This document shows positions 26,784-36,449 of a stretch of DNA of 64,000 nt, piece after piece. Within the stretch, counting starts at the first letter, position 1. The number at the start of each line of letters is the position of its first letter. The notes beneath the pieces are model-generated. The model was not told the origin of the DNA and made no database searches. It saw nothing but the letters and a program-made list of their open reading frames with translations. This DNA is from an uncultured Microscilla sp. GTDB taxonomy: Bacteria > Bacteroidota > Bacteroidia > Cytophagales > Microscillaceae. The stretch spans positions 62,001-126,000 of the forward strand of contig NZ_CANLRP010000003.1 of the NCBI RefSeq assembly GCF_947493425.1, in the 5' to 3' direction. A program made the translations under genes and the position numbers.

Positions 26784-26792
26784 ACCAACAAG

Positions 26793-29390
26793 ATGCACTA
26801 TATGAAAACACTGATCATTTTTTTACTCGTTCTTTTATCATTCAATGCCACTTATGGGCAGACCAAAGTGGATACCTTAGAGGCGCATCGGTTGTTTGAG
26901 GAGGGGAAGAGGTTGTTATTTGCTTATAAAGGATATAAAGCCTTGCTGAAACTTCAAAAATCAGCTGAAATATTTAAGGCACAAGGTTTTGAGGCAAGTT
27001 ATGCAAGTTGTTTACTATATCAATTGTATTGCTATGAACTTATTCGAACTCATAACTATAAAATAATATTACTTTCCGAGGAAGCATTAAAGTTATTCAG
27101 GAAACGAATGAATCGTTTAGGTTTGGCAAAAATATATACTGTCATGGGAGCTTATTATTATAACTCAGGGTTAGATACTGACAAAGCATTATACTATAAC
27201 CAAAAATCTGTGGCAATTTATCAAAATAGCGATTATAAAATGAGTGTGAATGTAGCTTGGTTGTGGAACAGGATAGGTCGTATATATGTGGCGCAAAAAA
27301 AATATAAGAAAGCCATTACTTATTTTGAAAAAAGCCACCAAATGCTGCAAAAGTTGTTGCCCGTAGGAGATGCTCGTTTGGGTTATTACTTTACGGATAT
27401 GGGCAGGTGTTTTCGGGCACAAAAAAGATATGATTTGGCAATTAAATATTTACAACAAGCACGCAAGTATAGCAAGGGAAGGAAGGAGTCATATTACTCC
27501 AATATGGGCTACTTGTACCTTCTTCAAAATAAGCTATTATTGAGTGAGCAGTATTACCTGAAGACGCTTGCCATAGCCAAAAAACGTTATAATGGAAAGC
27601 ATCAAAATATAGGAGCTGCTTATGAAAACTTGGCTCGATTATCCATTAAAACAAAAGACCCTTTGGCAGCATTAAAACTTGTACAAAAAGGACTTAGTCA
27701 TGTAGTGAGCCACTCTATAGATACGTTGGATATTTATCATCATACCAATGTACGAAACACTAAATATCGTTATAAACACCTATATTTACTATTACATAAG
27801 GCTAAAGCATTCTCTTTACTCTCTGATAGTCTGAAAGACCTCCAAGCTTCTTTGTACAGTTACCAATTGTATGATAGCGTAACCATAAAAATACAATCTC
27901 AGAGTAGTAATCGAAACTATCATTTTTCCCAAAAGATATACCCCGAAGCTATTCAAGTATGCCAACGATTGTACGCCAAAACCCAAGACAAAAAATACCA
28001 ACACCTGGCGTTTTATTTTGCCCAGCGGAGTCACGCGAATGTGCTTGCCAAATCTTTGCACGCTCGCCGGGCTAAAGTAATGGTGCGTTTGCCCGATTCC
28101 TTAGTCAATCAAGAGTTGTATTTGAAACAACAGCGGGCATATTACCAACAAAAAGCACTGAAAGCAAGTAACGCAGCTCAAAAAACAGCCTACCAGGATT
28201 CGGTGTTCAGGATGATACGCCAACAAGATATGCTCAGTGAGGTGTACACCCAAAAGTTTCCCAAATATTACCGTTTACGGTTTCAGAGCCAACCCGCCAC
28301 GGTGCCCCAAATCCAGCAAAAACTAGACAGCCAATCGGTGGTATTGAGCTATGTTTGGGGCAAGGCGCAAAGCCACGTATTGGCCATTACCCACAATGAT
28401 TTTAAAATATACACCTTACCTCCCCAAAAACAGGTAACCGCTGCGCTCAATGCTTACTACAATGCCTTACAACAGGAACAACGCCTGCAAAGTTTTGCCC
28501 GCAAGAGCCATCAAGCGTATCAATGTTTGTGGGCGCCCTTGCAAAAGTTGTTGCGCAAGCATCCCAAAATCATTGTGACCAACCCTACCTTGCTGAGTGT
28601 GCCCCTCGAAGCCCTGGTGACCCAAGCCTATCAACCTGATTGGCGGGTTTTTGGTCAATTGCCTTATTTGGCAAAAAAACATAGCTTGAGTTATCATTAC
28701 TCGGCGAGCTTGTGGTGTCAAAACAAGCGTCAAGCTTCTTTGTCTGCGAAGCATCGCCTCCACTTTGCGGGTTTTGCGCCTTTTAGTGGGGGCAAGGGGC
28801 AAGTAATGACTACCCGCGCCAACGAGGGCTTGTTGCCCGAAAGTAAGGTAGAAGTAAGTACGGTCTATAACTTTTTTAAACAACAAAAACACGATGCGGC
28901 CGCTTATTTGTCTAAGGCGGCTACCCGCCGGGAGTTTTTAAGCCAGGTGAGTAAATTAGACATTTTGCACATCGCCAGCCACAGCACCGCCAACCTTCGC
29001 GAGGCACGTTTGGCGCGCATCCACTTTGCCCCTCAGCCCCAAGCCGACTCTACCTATTTGTATGCCGAGAGCATTTACTATTTGCCGCTCAAGGCGCAAT
29101 TGGTAGTGCTGAGCAGTTGCGAGTCGGGGGTGGGCAAGTTTGAGACGGGCGAGGGGGTGATGTCTTTGGCGCGGGGTTTTTTGCACGCGGGTGCCCAAAG
29201 CGTGGTTTCGTCGTTGTGGGAAGCCGATGATGTGTACACCAAAAAACTGATGATTTTGTTTTATAACCGGGCATTGTTTCAAAAGGTGCCCTACAGCCAG
29301 GCTTTGAGCTTTGCCAAACGCCAATTGCTCAGCCAAGAGCCCCAGCTACACCCCAAATACTGGAGCAATTTTATATTGATTGGACGATAA
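26793..29390 (+). CDS. Exported TPR-CHAT protein 3
   Basis: A close paralogue of copy 2, also 865 residues, with the same signal peptide type (MKTLIIFLLVLLSFNATYGQ), TPR region, linker and CHAT domain. The dyad is His730 and Cys776. Differences from copy 2 are scattered in the TPR part, for example KGYKALLKLQKSAEIF and TNVRNTKYRYKHL. Its last 170 bases are almost identical to copy 4 and differ from copy 2. The 9-base spacer and the first codons are identical to the preceding junction. No loss of catalytic residues is seen, so all copies look active. Confidence 0.85.
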   Translation: MHYMKTLIIFLLVLLSFNATYGQTKVDTLEAHRLFEEGKRLLFAYKGYKALLKLQKSAEIFKAQGFEASYASCLLYQLYCYELIRTHNYKIILLSEEALKLFRKRMNRLGLAKIYTVMGAYYYNSGLDTDKALYYNQKSVAIYQNSDYKMSVNVAWLWNRIGRIYVAQKKYKKAITYFEKSHQMLQKLLPVGDARLGYYFTDMGRCFRAQKRYDLAIKYLQQARKYSKGRKESYYSNMGYLYLLQNKLLLSEQYYLKTLAIAKKRYNGKHQNIGAAYENLARLSIKTKDPLAALKLVQKGLSHVVSHSIDTLDIYHHTNVRNTKYRYKHLYLLLHKAKAFSLLSDSLKDLQASLYSYQLYDSVTIKIQSQSSNRNYHFSQKIYPEAIQVCQRLYAKTQDKKYQHLAFYFAQRSHANVLAKSLHARRAKVMVRLPDSLVNQELYLKQQRAYYQQKALKASNAAQKTAYQDSVFRMIRQQDMLSEVYTQKFPKYYRLRFQSQPATVPQIQQKLDSQSVVLSYVWGKAQSHVLAITHNDFKIYTLPPQKQVTAALNAYYNALQQEQRLQSFARKSHQAYQCLWAPLQKLLRKHPKIIVTNPTLLSVPLEALVTQAYQPDWRVFGQLPYLAKKHSLSYHYSASLWCQNKRQASLSAKHRLHFAGFAPFSGGKGQVMTTRANEGLLPESKVEVSTVYNFFKQQKHDAAAYLSKAATRREFLSQVSKLDILHIASHSTANLREARLARIHFAPQPQADSTYLYAESIYYLPLKAQLVVLSSCESGVGKFETGEGVMSLARGFLHAGAQSVVSSLWEADDVYTKKLMILFYNRALFQKVPYSQALSFAKRQLLSQEPQLHPKYWSNFILIGR

Positions 29391-29399
29391 ACCAACAAG

Positions 29400-31991
29400 A
29401 TGCACTATATGAAAACCTGGATTATTTTTTTACTCGTTCTTTTATCATTCAACACCACTTATGGGCAAGCCAAAGTGGATACTTTAGAGGCGCATCGGTT
29501 GTTTGAGGAGGGGAAGAAGCTATACGTTGCTTATAAAATGCATAGTGCTTTGCTGAAGTTTCAAAAATCGGCTGAAATATTTAAGGCACAAGGTTTTGAG
29601 ATACAACAGGCGAAGTGTATTACATATCAGTTGTCTTGTTATCGGCAGCTATCTACTTATAATCAACAGGTGTTATTGAAGATAGAGAAGGCTTTGAAAT
29701 TATTTCAGAAGCGCAAAGACTCTGTAAGTGTAGCCAAAGCCTATAAGTATATAGGGAATTATTATTCTGGTTCAGGGGTAAACATCGATAAAGCAGTTTT
29801 TTACTATCACAAAGCTGCCGAGATTTATCGGAAAAATGGTCTGCGGCTACGTTTAGCCTGGTTATGGAATGACCTAGCTGCCTTGTATCAGTCTCAGGGA
29901 ATGTATGCAAAAGCTATAGAGGCTTGTAATAATAATTATCAATTGCTTAAAAAGTTGATTCCCGAAGGAGATGTTAGATTTAGTGCTTATTTTATAAGGA
30001 TGGCAATTTGTTTTATGAACCAAAAAAAATATGATGTGGCACTTAAATATTTACAACGAGCCCGTAAATACATTCAAAGGGGGTGGGAAGGTTATTATAC
30101 CAATATGGGATATTTATATTTGAGTCAAAATAAACTTCAATTAAGTGAACAGTATTACCTGAAGGCGCTTGCTGTAGCTAAAAAGCGTTATAAGGGAAAA
30201 CATCAAAATATAGGGTGGGCTTATGGAAGCTTGGCTCGATTATCCATTAAAAAAAAGAACTATTCGGTAGCATTACAACTTGTACAAAAAGGCCTTAGTC
30301 ATGTAATGAGCCACTCTATAGATACGTTAGATATTTACTATCATACCAATGTACGAAACACGAAACATCCTTATGCTCATTTATATTTACTATTACATAA
30401 GGCTAAAGCATTCTCCTTACTTTCTGATAGTTTGAAAGACCTCCAAGCTTCTTTGTATAATTACCAATTGTATGATAGCGTAACCATAAAAATACAATCT
30501 CAGAGTAGCCATCGAAACTATCATTTTTCCCAAAAGGTATACCCCGAAGCCATTCAAGTCTGCCAACGATTGTACGCCAAAACCCAAGACAAAAAATACC
30601 AACACCTGGCGTTTTATTTTGCCCAACGGAGTCACGCGAATGTGTTGGGCAAATCTTTGCACGCTCGCCGGGCTAAAGTAATGGTGCGTTTGCCCGATTC
30701 TTTGATCAATCAAGAGTTGTATTTGAAACAACAGCGGGCGTATTACCAGCAAAAAGCACTGAAAGCAAGTAACGCAGCGCAAAAAACAGCTTACCAGGAT
30801 TCGGTGTTCAGGATGATACGCCAACAAGATGTGCTCAGTGAGGTGTACGCCCAAAAGTTTCCCAAATATTACCGTTTACGGTTTCAGAGCCAGCCCGCCA
30901 CTGTGCCCCAAATCCAGCAAAAACTAGACAGCCAATCGGTGGTATTGAGCTATATATGGGGCAAGGCGCAAAGCCATGTATTGGCCATTACCCATAATGA
31001 TTTTAAAATACACACCTTGCCTCCCCAAAAACAAGTAACCGCTGCGCTCAATGCTTACTACAATGCCCTACAACAGGAACAACGTCTGCAAAGTTTTGCC
31101 CGAAAGAGCCATCAAGCCTATCAATGTTTGTGGGCGCCCTTGCAAAAGTTATTGCGTACCAAGCAAAAAATAATAGTGACCAACCCTACCTTATTGAGCG
31201 TGCCCCTCGAAGCCCTGGTGACCCAACCCTATCAACCTGATTGGGGGGCTTTTGGTCAGTTGCCTTACTTGGCAAAACAACATAGCTTGAGTTATCATTA
31301 CTCGGCGAGCTTGTGGTGTCAAAACAAGCGTAGCTCCTCTTTGTCTGCCCAGCGCCGCCTCCATTTTGCAGGTTTTGCACCATTTAGTGGAGGTAAAGGG
31401 CAAGTCATGACCACCCGTGCCAACGAGGGCCTATTGCCCGAAAGCAAAGTAGAAGTAAGTACGGTCTATAACTTTTTTAAACAACAAAAACACGATGCGG
31501 CCGCTTATTTGTCTAAGGCGGCTACTCGCCGGGAGTTTTTAAGCCAGGTGAGCAAATTGGATATATTGCACATTGCCAGCCACAGTACCGCCAACCTTCG
31601 CGAGGCACGTTTGGCGCGCATCCACTTTGCTCCTCAGCCCCAAGCCGACTCTACCTATTTGTATGCCGAGAGCATTTACTATTTGCCGCTCAAGGCACAA
31701 TTGGTAGTGCTGAGCAGTTGCGAGTCGGGGGTGGGCAAGTTTGAGACGGGCGAAGGGGTGATGTCTTTGGCGCGGGGTTTTTTGCACGCGGGCGCCCAAA
31801 GCGTGGTTTCGTCGTTGTGGGAGGCCGATGATGTCTACACCAAAAAACTGATGATTTTGTTTTATAACCGGGCGTTGTTTCAAAAGGTGCTCTACAGCCA
31901 GGCTTTGAACTTTGCCAAACGCCAATTGCTCAGCCAAGAGCCCCAGCTACACCCCAAATACTGGAGCAGTTTTATATTGATTGGACGTTAG
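29400..31991 (+). CDS. Exported TPR-CHAT protein 4
   Basis: The last member of the array has 863 residues, signal peptide MKTWIIFLLVLLSFNTTYGQ and dyad His728 and Cys774. Residues about 70-200 (for example QQVLLKIEKALKLFQKRKDS) are strongly diverged from copies 2 and 3, then similarity returns in the later TPRs and stays high through CHAT. The variable segment lies in the putative sensor half. Its stop overlaps by four bases the stop of the convergent M50-like gene. A mosaic origin is visible: middle like copy 2, end like copy 3. Confidence 0.85.
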   Translation: MHYMKTWIIFLLVLLSFNTTYGQAKVDTLEAHRLFEEGKKLYVAYKMHSALLKFQKSAEIFKAQGFEIQQAKCITYQLSCYRQLSTYNQQVLLKIEKALKLFQKRKDSVSVAKAYKYIGNYYSGSGVNIDKAVFYYHKAAEIYRKNGLRLRLAWLWNDLAALYQSQGMYAKAIEACNNNYQLLKKLIPEGDVRFSAYFIRMAICFMNQKKYDVALKYLQRARKYIQRGWEGYYTNMGYLYLSQNKLQLSEQYYLKALAVAKKRYKGKHQNIGWAYGSLARLSIKKKNYSVALQLVQKGLSHVMSHSIDTLDIYYHTNVRNTKHPYAHLYLLLHKAKAFSLLSDSLKDLQASLYNYQLYDSVTIKIQSQSSHRNYHFSQKVYPEAIQVCQRLYAKTQDKKYQHLAFYFAQRSHANVLGKSLHARRAKVMVRLPDSLINQELYLKQQRAYYQQKALKASNAAQKTAYQDSVFRMIRQQDVLSEVYAQKFPKYYRLRFQSQPATVPQIQQKLDSQSVVLSYIWGKAQSHVLAITHNDFKIHTLPPQKQVTAALNAYYNALQQEQRLQSFARKSHQAYQCLWAPLQKLLRTKQKIIVTNPTLLSVPLEALVTQPYQPDWGAFGQLPYLAKQHSLSYHYSASLWCQNKRSSSLSAQRRLHFAGFAPFSGGKGQVMTTRANEGLLPESKVEVSTVYNFFKQQKHDAAAYLSKAATRREFLSQVSKLDILHIASHSTANLREARLARIHFAPQPQADSTYLYAESIYYLPLKAQLVVLSSCESGVGKFETGEGVMSLARGFLHAGAQSVVSSLWEADDVYTKKLMILFYNRALFQKVLYSQALNFAKRQLLSQEPQLHPKYWSSFILIGR

Positions 31992-33139
31992 GCAATTGCG
32001 TTTTCTAAGGTTTGAATAAATTGCTGGAGGAACTCTTCTTCGGCAATGGCCCCACCTTTATCGGTAGACTGACTCAAGGCTTCCAGGGCTTGATAAGCTT
32101 CTTGTAATGCGACTTGGTTTGCCCCTTTTGCCCACCCAATGGCTGCTTTGCTTTTGTGTACCAGGTGAGTGGGAGTTACCGCATTTATTTTGGCTTTTTG
32201 CAGTGTTTCTTGTGCCTCTTGAGGTTTTTGTAAATAATAGGCCTGATAAAAAGCCAAGTCTAGCCAAAGCATGGCCTGGTAACCAGTAGGTATGTGGTGT
32301 TTGCCGGCCAGTGCTTCTAACAAGTAGGGGTAAGCCTCTGCTGGTTTTTGCTGGTCTATCAAATGGGCATACATGTACAGCTGTAAGTAAGGAATAAAAG
32401 GGTGAGCACGCTCACTTTCGAGTATTTGGGCAATGGGGGCTACGTTTAAATCGCGGGGGCGAATGCCCGAAGAAGAAGCTACTGTGGCAGTAAGTATGAC
32501 CAAGTCTATGGTGGCTTTGTTTCCGCCTTTGATTAGGTTTAGCAGACGGGCACCATCAGAAAAAAAGCCTTTGGAGCGCATAGGGATAATGGTAGTAAAA
32601 AATATCATAGCCGACATGGTACCACTTAATAACCAAAAGTTGGAGAGGGTTAACACTTGAGAGTGGCGACTGGTAAGGTAATAAATGCCCAGGCAAAGCA
32701 AAGCAAATAGTAAGCTGGCTATAGGGCCGCCCGCCACAAATTTAATAAAATTGCGCCTTAAGTTTTGTTCTGTTTTGGGTAGGCACATGGCAAGTCCACC
32801 CGCAGCATTGAGGCGGGTATTCCAGCGAAAGCGAATTTTTTCTCCTTCTTTTTGGAGCATAAAAGGACCAACGGTGACCATACGAAATTCAAATCCTACC
32901 CACCATCCAGCCAGTACATGCCCCCCTTCATGTACAATGAGTACCAGCAATACAACGCCCAGCAAAACAGGCAACAAGGCAAGTTTATGATACAGTGATG
33001 GGGCGTAGAGGTTGTCTTGTAGAAAATAGGAAAAAAAATAACCGCCCAAGGCACCTGTGAGTAAAATAATGGAGAGTTTGACCCAGGCAGTCAGGCTACG
33101 TTTGGATGCTTGGGGTGAACGACGAGAAGAAGTACTCAT
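31988..33139 (-). CDS. M50-family (site-2 protease-like) membrane metalloprotease with helical C-terminus
   Basis: An inner-membrane protease that would cut substrates within or near the membrane. The 383 residues include several hydrophobic segments (about 22-40, 53-70, 130-150 and 165-185). The zinc motif HEGGH (His70, Glu71, His74) sits in one helix, and a FFSDGARLLN motif near 196 supplies the third ligand. The C-terminal 180 residues are soluble TPR-like helices, for example PYLQLYMYAHLIDQQKPAEA, absent from the simplest M50 enzymes. It is convergent with the CHAT array, with a 4-base overlap of stop codons, so it is not in the same operon. Confidence 0.82.
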   Translation of the reverse strand: MSTSSRRSPQASKRSLTAWVKLSIILLTGALGGYFFSYFLQDNLYAPSLYHKLALLPVLLGVVLLVLIVHEGGHVLAGWWVGFEFRMVTVGPFMLQKEGEKIRFRWNTRLNAAGGLAMCLPKTEQNLRRNFIKFVAGGPIASLLFALLCLGIYYLTSRHSQVLTLSNFWLLSGTMSAMIFFTTIIPMRSKGFFSDGARLLNLIKGGNKATIDLVILTATVASSSGIRPRDLNVAPIAQILESERAHPFIPYLQLYMYAHLIDQQKPAEAYPYLLEALAGKHHIPTGYQAMLWLDLAFYQAYYLQKPQEAQETLQKAKINAVTPTHLVHKSKAAIGWAKGANQVALQEAYQALEALSQSTDKGGAIAEEEFLQQFIQTLENAIA

Positions 33140-33202
33140 GGGCTACCAAATAAGGCAATGAATAGATCAAAACAAGGTACTTCTTCCGGGGTCAATGTCA
33201 TA

Positions 33203-33694
33203 TCAGTTTAGAGTAGTGTTGCGGTTTGCTTCGTCTTTGCTACGTTTGGTGAGGTAGTCGAGTACTCTGTATTGTTCGCCTGCCTGCAAAAAGTGCACTT
33301 GCTCGTAGCGGGTAGAGTCGCCGTACTGAACCGAAGCATACACCAGTCGCTTATTGTTTTGACTGTCACTCAATTTAGATACTTGATTGAGCTTGTACCC
33401 ATTGATTCCTTTGTACTGCTCGTTTCGCTGTTTGAGCCACTGAATCCACTCTTCTTTGGTGCGTTGCTTCAACATATTTTTGTCAAACATAGCCACTGCC
33501 TGCTCATAGTTTTTACTTTGCAAGTGATTATAAAAGCTAATGGCGACTTTGATTGAAGGGTCAGTTTGTGGGTTGAGGTAGATATAGACTCCTCCTCCTA
33601 TACCTCCAACCAAGACAATAAATAATAAAAAACGGGTAAAGCCACCTCCTTTTTTTTTGGTGGGTGGTGCTTGTTGCTTTTTCTTGTTCGACAT
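33203..33694 (-). CDS. Membrane-anchored NTF2-like protein of unknown function
   Basis: The 163 residues have a lysine-rich cytoplasmic start, one membrane helix (about 20-40, FTRFLLFIVLVGGIGGGVYI) and a periplasmic domain with FYNHLQSKNYEQAVAMFD, a pattern seen in NTF2-like DUF4019/DUF4878-type domains. Family assignment is tentative. It follows ftsI on the same strand by 26 bases, so it may be co-transcribed with the division genes. Confidence 0.65.
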   Translation of the reverse strand: MSNKKKQQAPPTKKKGGGFTRFLLFIVLVGGIGGGVYIYLNPQTDPSIKVAISFYNHLQSKNYEQAVAMFDKNMLKQRTKEEWIQWLKQRNEQYKGINGYKLNQVSKLSDSQNNKRLVYASVQYGDSTRYEQVHFLQAGEQYRVLDYLTKRSKDEANRNTTLN

Positions 33695-33720
33695 AGTGAG
33701 CTAATCTGTTGTTGTGGTAG

Positions 33721-35850
33721 TTATTTTTTAAGTATGAGTAATATTTTGCCATCAGAAGGAATAGAGGCACCCGGCATAACCGATTGGCTCTTTACCCTGC
33801 CTCGTCCGGCAAATGACACCTTCATTTTACGGTTTTCGAGTACATAGAGCGCGTCGCGTAGGGTCATTCCTATGACGTTGGGCACCCCTTTACTTGACAA
33901 ACGGTGTCGTTTCCATTGTACAGCCAGTTTACGACGAAAAGGTCTTACCCAGTCCATCGTACCACTGCTGTCTACAGTAACTACATTCAATTCTTTGGCT
34001 ATCACGTTCAAATCTTTTTTATGACCAATGTGTTTTCTGGGAAAATTAGACACATCTGCCATTGTAAAACTGCCCGAAGAACTCATCTGACGCATTTCTA
34101 CATCTCTGGCGTGCAATTGGTCGGCTATTTTGCGGAATACAGGAGCGGCTATGCCACCACCTGAGCGTTTGCCTCTGCGAGGGTTATCTATCACTACAAT
34201 GCAGCTATACTTGGGGTTGTCGGCCGGAAAGTAGCCCACAAAAGAGGTCTTATACTGTTTGACATATCTTTTGCGTCCTCCCCGGTTTACTACTTTTTGC
34301 GAAGTACCGGTTTTACCCGCAATTTGGTAAGCCCTGGTATTGATAGAGCGGGCAGTACCTCGTTGAACTACCCCTCTTAGTATGGTTTGAGCTTTGCGCA
34401 AAGCCTCTGGTGAGCACATTTGTTCATTGAGAATGATAGGGACATATTGTCTGATGCGACGGTCAGCCTTACGAATTTCTTTGACAATTTGTGGTTTCAT
34501 CAATTTGCCATTGTTCGCTATGCCATTATACAGGGTAAGTATTTGCAAAGGCGATACCTTGCACTCATACCCTATAGACAACCATGGGATAGTCACCCCG
34601 CTCCAGGTAGGGTCGGTAGGGCGTTTGATGATAGGTTGTGCCTCACCTACAATCTGAAAATTGAGTGGCTTGGCTAACCATAGTTTTTCAAAATAATCAA
34701 TCAATAAATTTCTTTGGGGGTCGGTCTGGTTAAAGTACTTGTTCATCAATTTAGACACCCCAATGTTTGACGAGTACTCAAATGCTTGTTGCACAGTTAA
34801 ACGTCCCCCAGGTCCGTCATCGGTCATTACTGCGTCGGCATAGCGAAACCTACGGTTGCCCGTTTCTACGGTATCGTTTAGTTTTACATCGGTATGCTGA
34901 AACAAAGCAAGCGCCGAAGCAAGTTTAAAAGTAGAGCCAGGGTCTATACTGCCATAATCGCCAATGGCATAGTTGTAACGTTCCGAAAAAGTGCTGTCTT
35001 CTTTGGTTCGGCTTAAGTTGGCCATGGCTTTTACATACCCGGTTTTTACATCCATGATTACCACACAGCCAAAGTCTGCATCTGTTGTGACTACCCTGTT
35101 CTCTAAGGCTTTAGAGGCCATTTCTTGCATATTTACATCAATAGAAGAGTAAATATCGTAGCCATCTATTGGGCGAATTCGAGAGTTAGTCTGAATAGGT
35201 TTCCAATCGCCCCCGGCAATTTTTTGATACAAAGCCTCTCCATTGATTCCAGCAAGTGTATCATCAAAGCTTTTTTCCAACCCCACAATTCCATTTCCCT
35301 TTTCGTCAATCCGTCCAATCAAACGTTCGGCCAGGTCGCCAAATGGGTAAGTACGTTTAGATATTTTTTCAAACAAAACTCCTCCTCTGCGTTGTCCCTG
35401 ATTAAAAATAGGCCACTTGGCAAGGCGTTGTTGTTCGTAGTAATTAATTGGACGATTGGTCAATACCAAATAGCGTCGTTTGGCAAGTCTGGCATCGTTT
35501 ATTTTTCGGTAATATTCTTCTGGGGTTTTATCTTTGAAATGCTTCGAGAGTGAATCACACAAAACCGCAATGCCATTTTTGTAGACAGAGTCAGAGGCTA
35601 TCATAGGGTCAAACGACAGCTTAAAACTAGGGACAGAGGTAGCAAGCAAGGCATCATTTTCGGCGTATATGTCTCCTCTGATGGCCTTGGTTACTTTGTA
35701 GTCCAGGGCATTTTCTTTAGCAATTTTTTGCCATTTATCTTCTTCTACAAACTGAATGTACACCACCTTGGCAATGATAGCAGTAGATACAACAATAACC
35801 GCCAAAAACGACAGTTGTACCCGTATCAATATGTCACGTTTTATACTCAC
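33721..35850 (-). CDS. ftsI: Penicillin-binding transpeptidase FtsI/PBP3 type, with PASTA domain
   Basis: Cross-links septal peptidoglycan. The 709 residues have one N-terminal membrane helix (about 12-32), a dimerisation/pedestal domain, and a transpeptidase domain with the SxxK motif PGSTFKLAS (about 305), SSN (EYSSNIG, about 360) and KTGTSQ (about 515). A C-terminal PASTA domain (about 655-705, VPNVIGMTLRDALYVLENRK) may bind muropeptides. The start is GTG at 35850: an in-frame stop lies just upstream and no usable ATG is near. It follows ftsL by 12 bases. Confidence 0.92.
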   Translation of the reverse strand: MSIKRDILIRVQLSFLAVIVVSTAIIAKVVYIQFVEEDKWQKIAKENALDYKVTKAIRGDIYAENDALLATSVPSFKLSFDPMIASDSVYKNGIAVLCDSLSKHFKDKTPEEYYRKINDARLAKRRYLVLTNRPINYYEQQRLAKWPIFNQGQRRGGVLFEKISKRTYPFGDLAERLIGRIDEKGNGIVGLEKSFDDTLAGINGEALYQKIAGGDWKPIQTNSRIRPIDGYDIYSSIDVNMQEMASKALENRVVTTDADFGCVVIMDVKTGYVKAMANLSRTKEDSTFSERYNYAIGDYGSIDPGSTFKLASALALFQHTDVKLNDTVETGNRRFRYADAVMTDDGPGGRLTVQQAFEYSSNIGVSKLMNKYFNQTDPQRNLLIDYFEKLWLAKPLNFQIVGEAQPIIKRPTDPTWSGVTIPWLSIGYECKVSPLQILTLYNGIANNGKLMKPQIVKEIRKADRRIRQYVPIILNEQMCSPEALRKAQTILRGVVQRGTARSINTRAYQIAGKTGTSQKVVNRGGRKRYVKQYKTSFVGYFPADNPKYSCIVVIDNPRRGKRSGGGIAAPVFRKIADQLHARDVEMRQMSSSGSFTMADVSNFPRKHIGHKKDLNVIAKELNVVTVDSSGTMDWVRPFRRKLAVQWKRHRLSSKGVPNVIGMTLRDALYVLENRKMKVSFAGRGRVKSQSVMPGASIPSDGKILLILKK

Positions 35851-35862
35851 TTTTTTGCTTTT

Positions 35863-36264
35863 TTACTTTTCGGTGTTTTCTTCTTGATTTTTCTTAAGCT
35901 TTATTTTATACAAGTTTTTATTGCTCTCTTTTAGCCTAAGTTGCTTTTCTTCCACTGCTTTTATAATTTCTGATTGCTTGCTCGAGTACATAAACTCTAC
36001 CTTGCGCGAAGTATAGTTAGAGCGTAGGTTTTCTACCTGAGACTCCAGTTTGTTGGTTTGGCGGATCATGCTTTCGGCGTAGTGAGAGTTGCCAATGTAA
36101 AATATACCCAATACTGCCAAAAATATCAGGTGAGGAATATAGTTGGTAGGAATACCATTTTCTACCAAACTGTCGATTCGGTTGATGGTATTGAGCAAAC
36201 TAATGTTACTTCGTTTGCGTCCTTTTTTTTCTTTTATAGGTTTTTTGGGCGTATTTTCTGCCAT
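35863..36264 (-). CDS. ftsL: FtsL-like division protein
   Basis: The 133 residues have a basic cytoplasmic tail, one membrane helix (about 44-60, HLIFLAVLGIFYIGNSHY) and a coiled coil (about 65-130). FtsL links FtsB and FtsQ and recruits the septal synthase. Sequence similarity in this family is weak, so the call rests on topology and on the position directly before ftsI. The usual upstream partner rsmH is missing. The preceding gene is an unrelated DUF7009 gene. Confidence 0.8.
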   Translation of the reverse strand: MAENTPKKPIKEKKGRKRSNISLLNTINRIDSLVENGIPTNYIPHLIFLAVLGIFYIGNSHYAESMIRQTNKLESQVENLRSNYTSRKVEFMYSSKQSEIIKAVEEKQLRLKESNKNLYKIKLKKNQEENTEK

Positions 36265-36449
36265 TGTTTTGTCAGGTTAATAGTCATTGACAAACTACAG
36301 GTATTGGCCAATTTTAAAAGCCTCAAAGCCTTATAATGCCTGTTTTAACTAAGTCTATCCTACAAGTTTAACCAAAAAATAGAAATAAAAAAAGTAAATA
36401 CAAGGGCTTGTGCCAAAACCCATACAATGGCATCCAAAACCACTGTCAA

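Noticed and set aside
21234-31991. CRISPR or type III-E effector locus because of TPR-CHAT
   Set aside because: No repeat-spacer array or Cas gene is present, and the proteins carry signal peptides.
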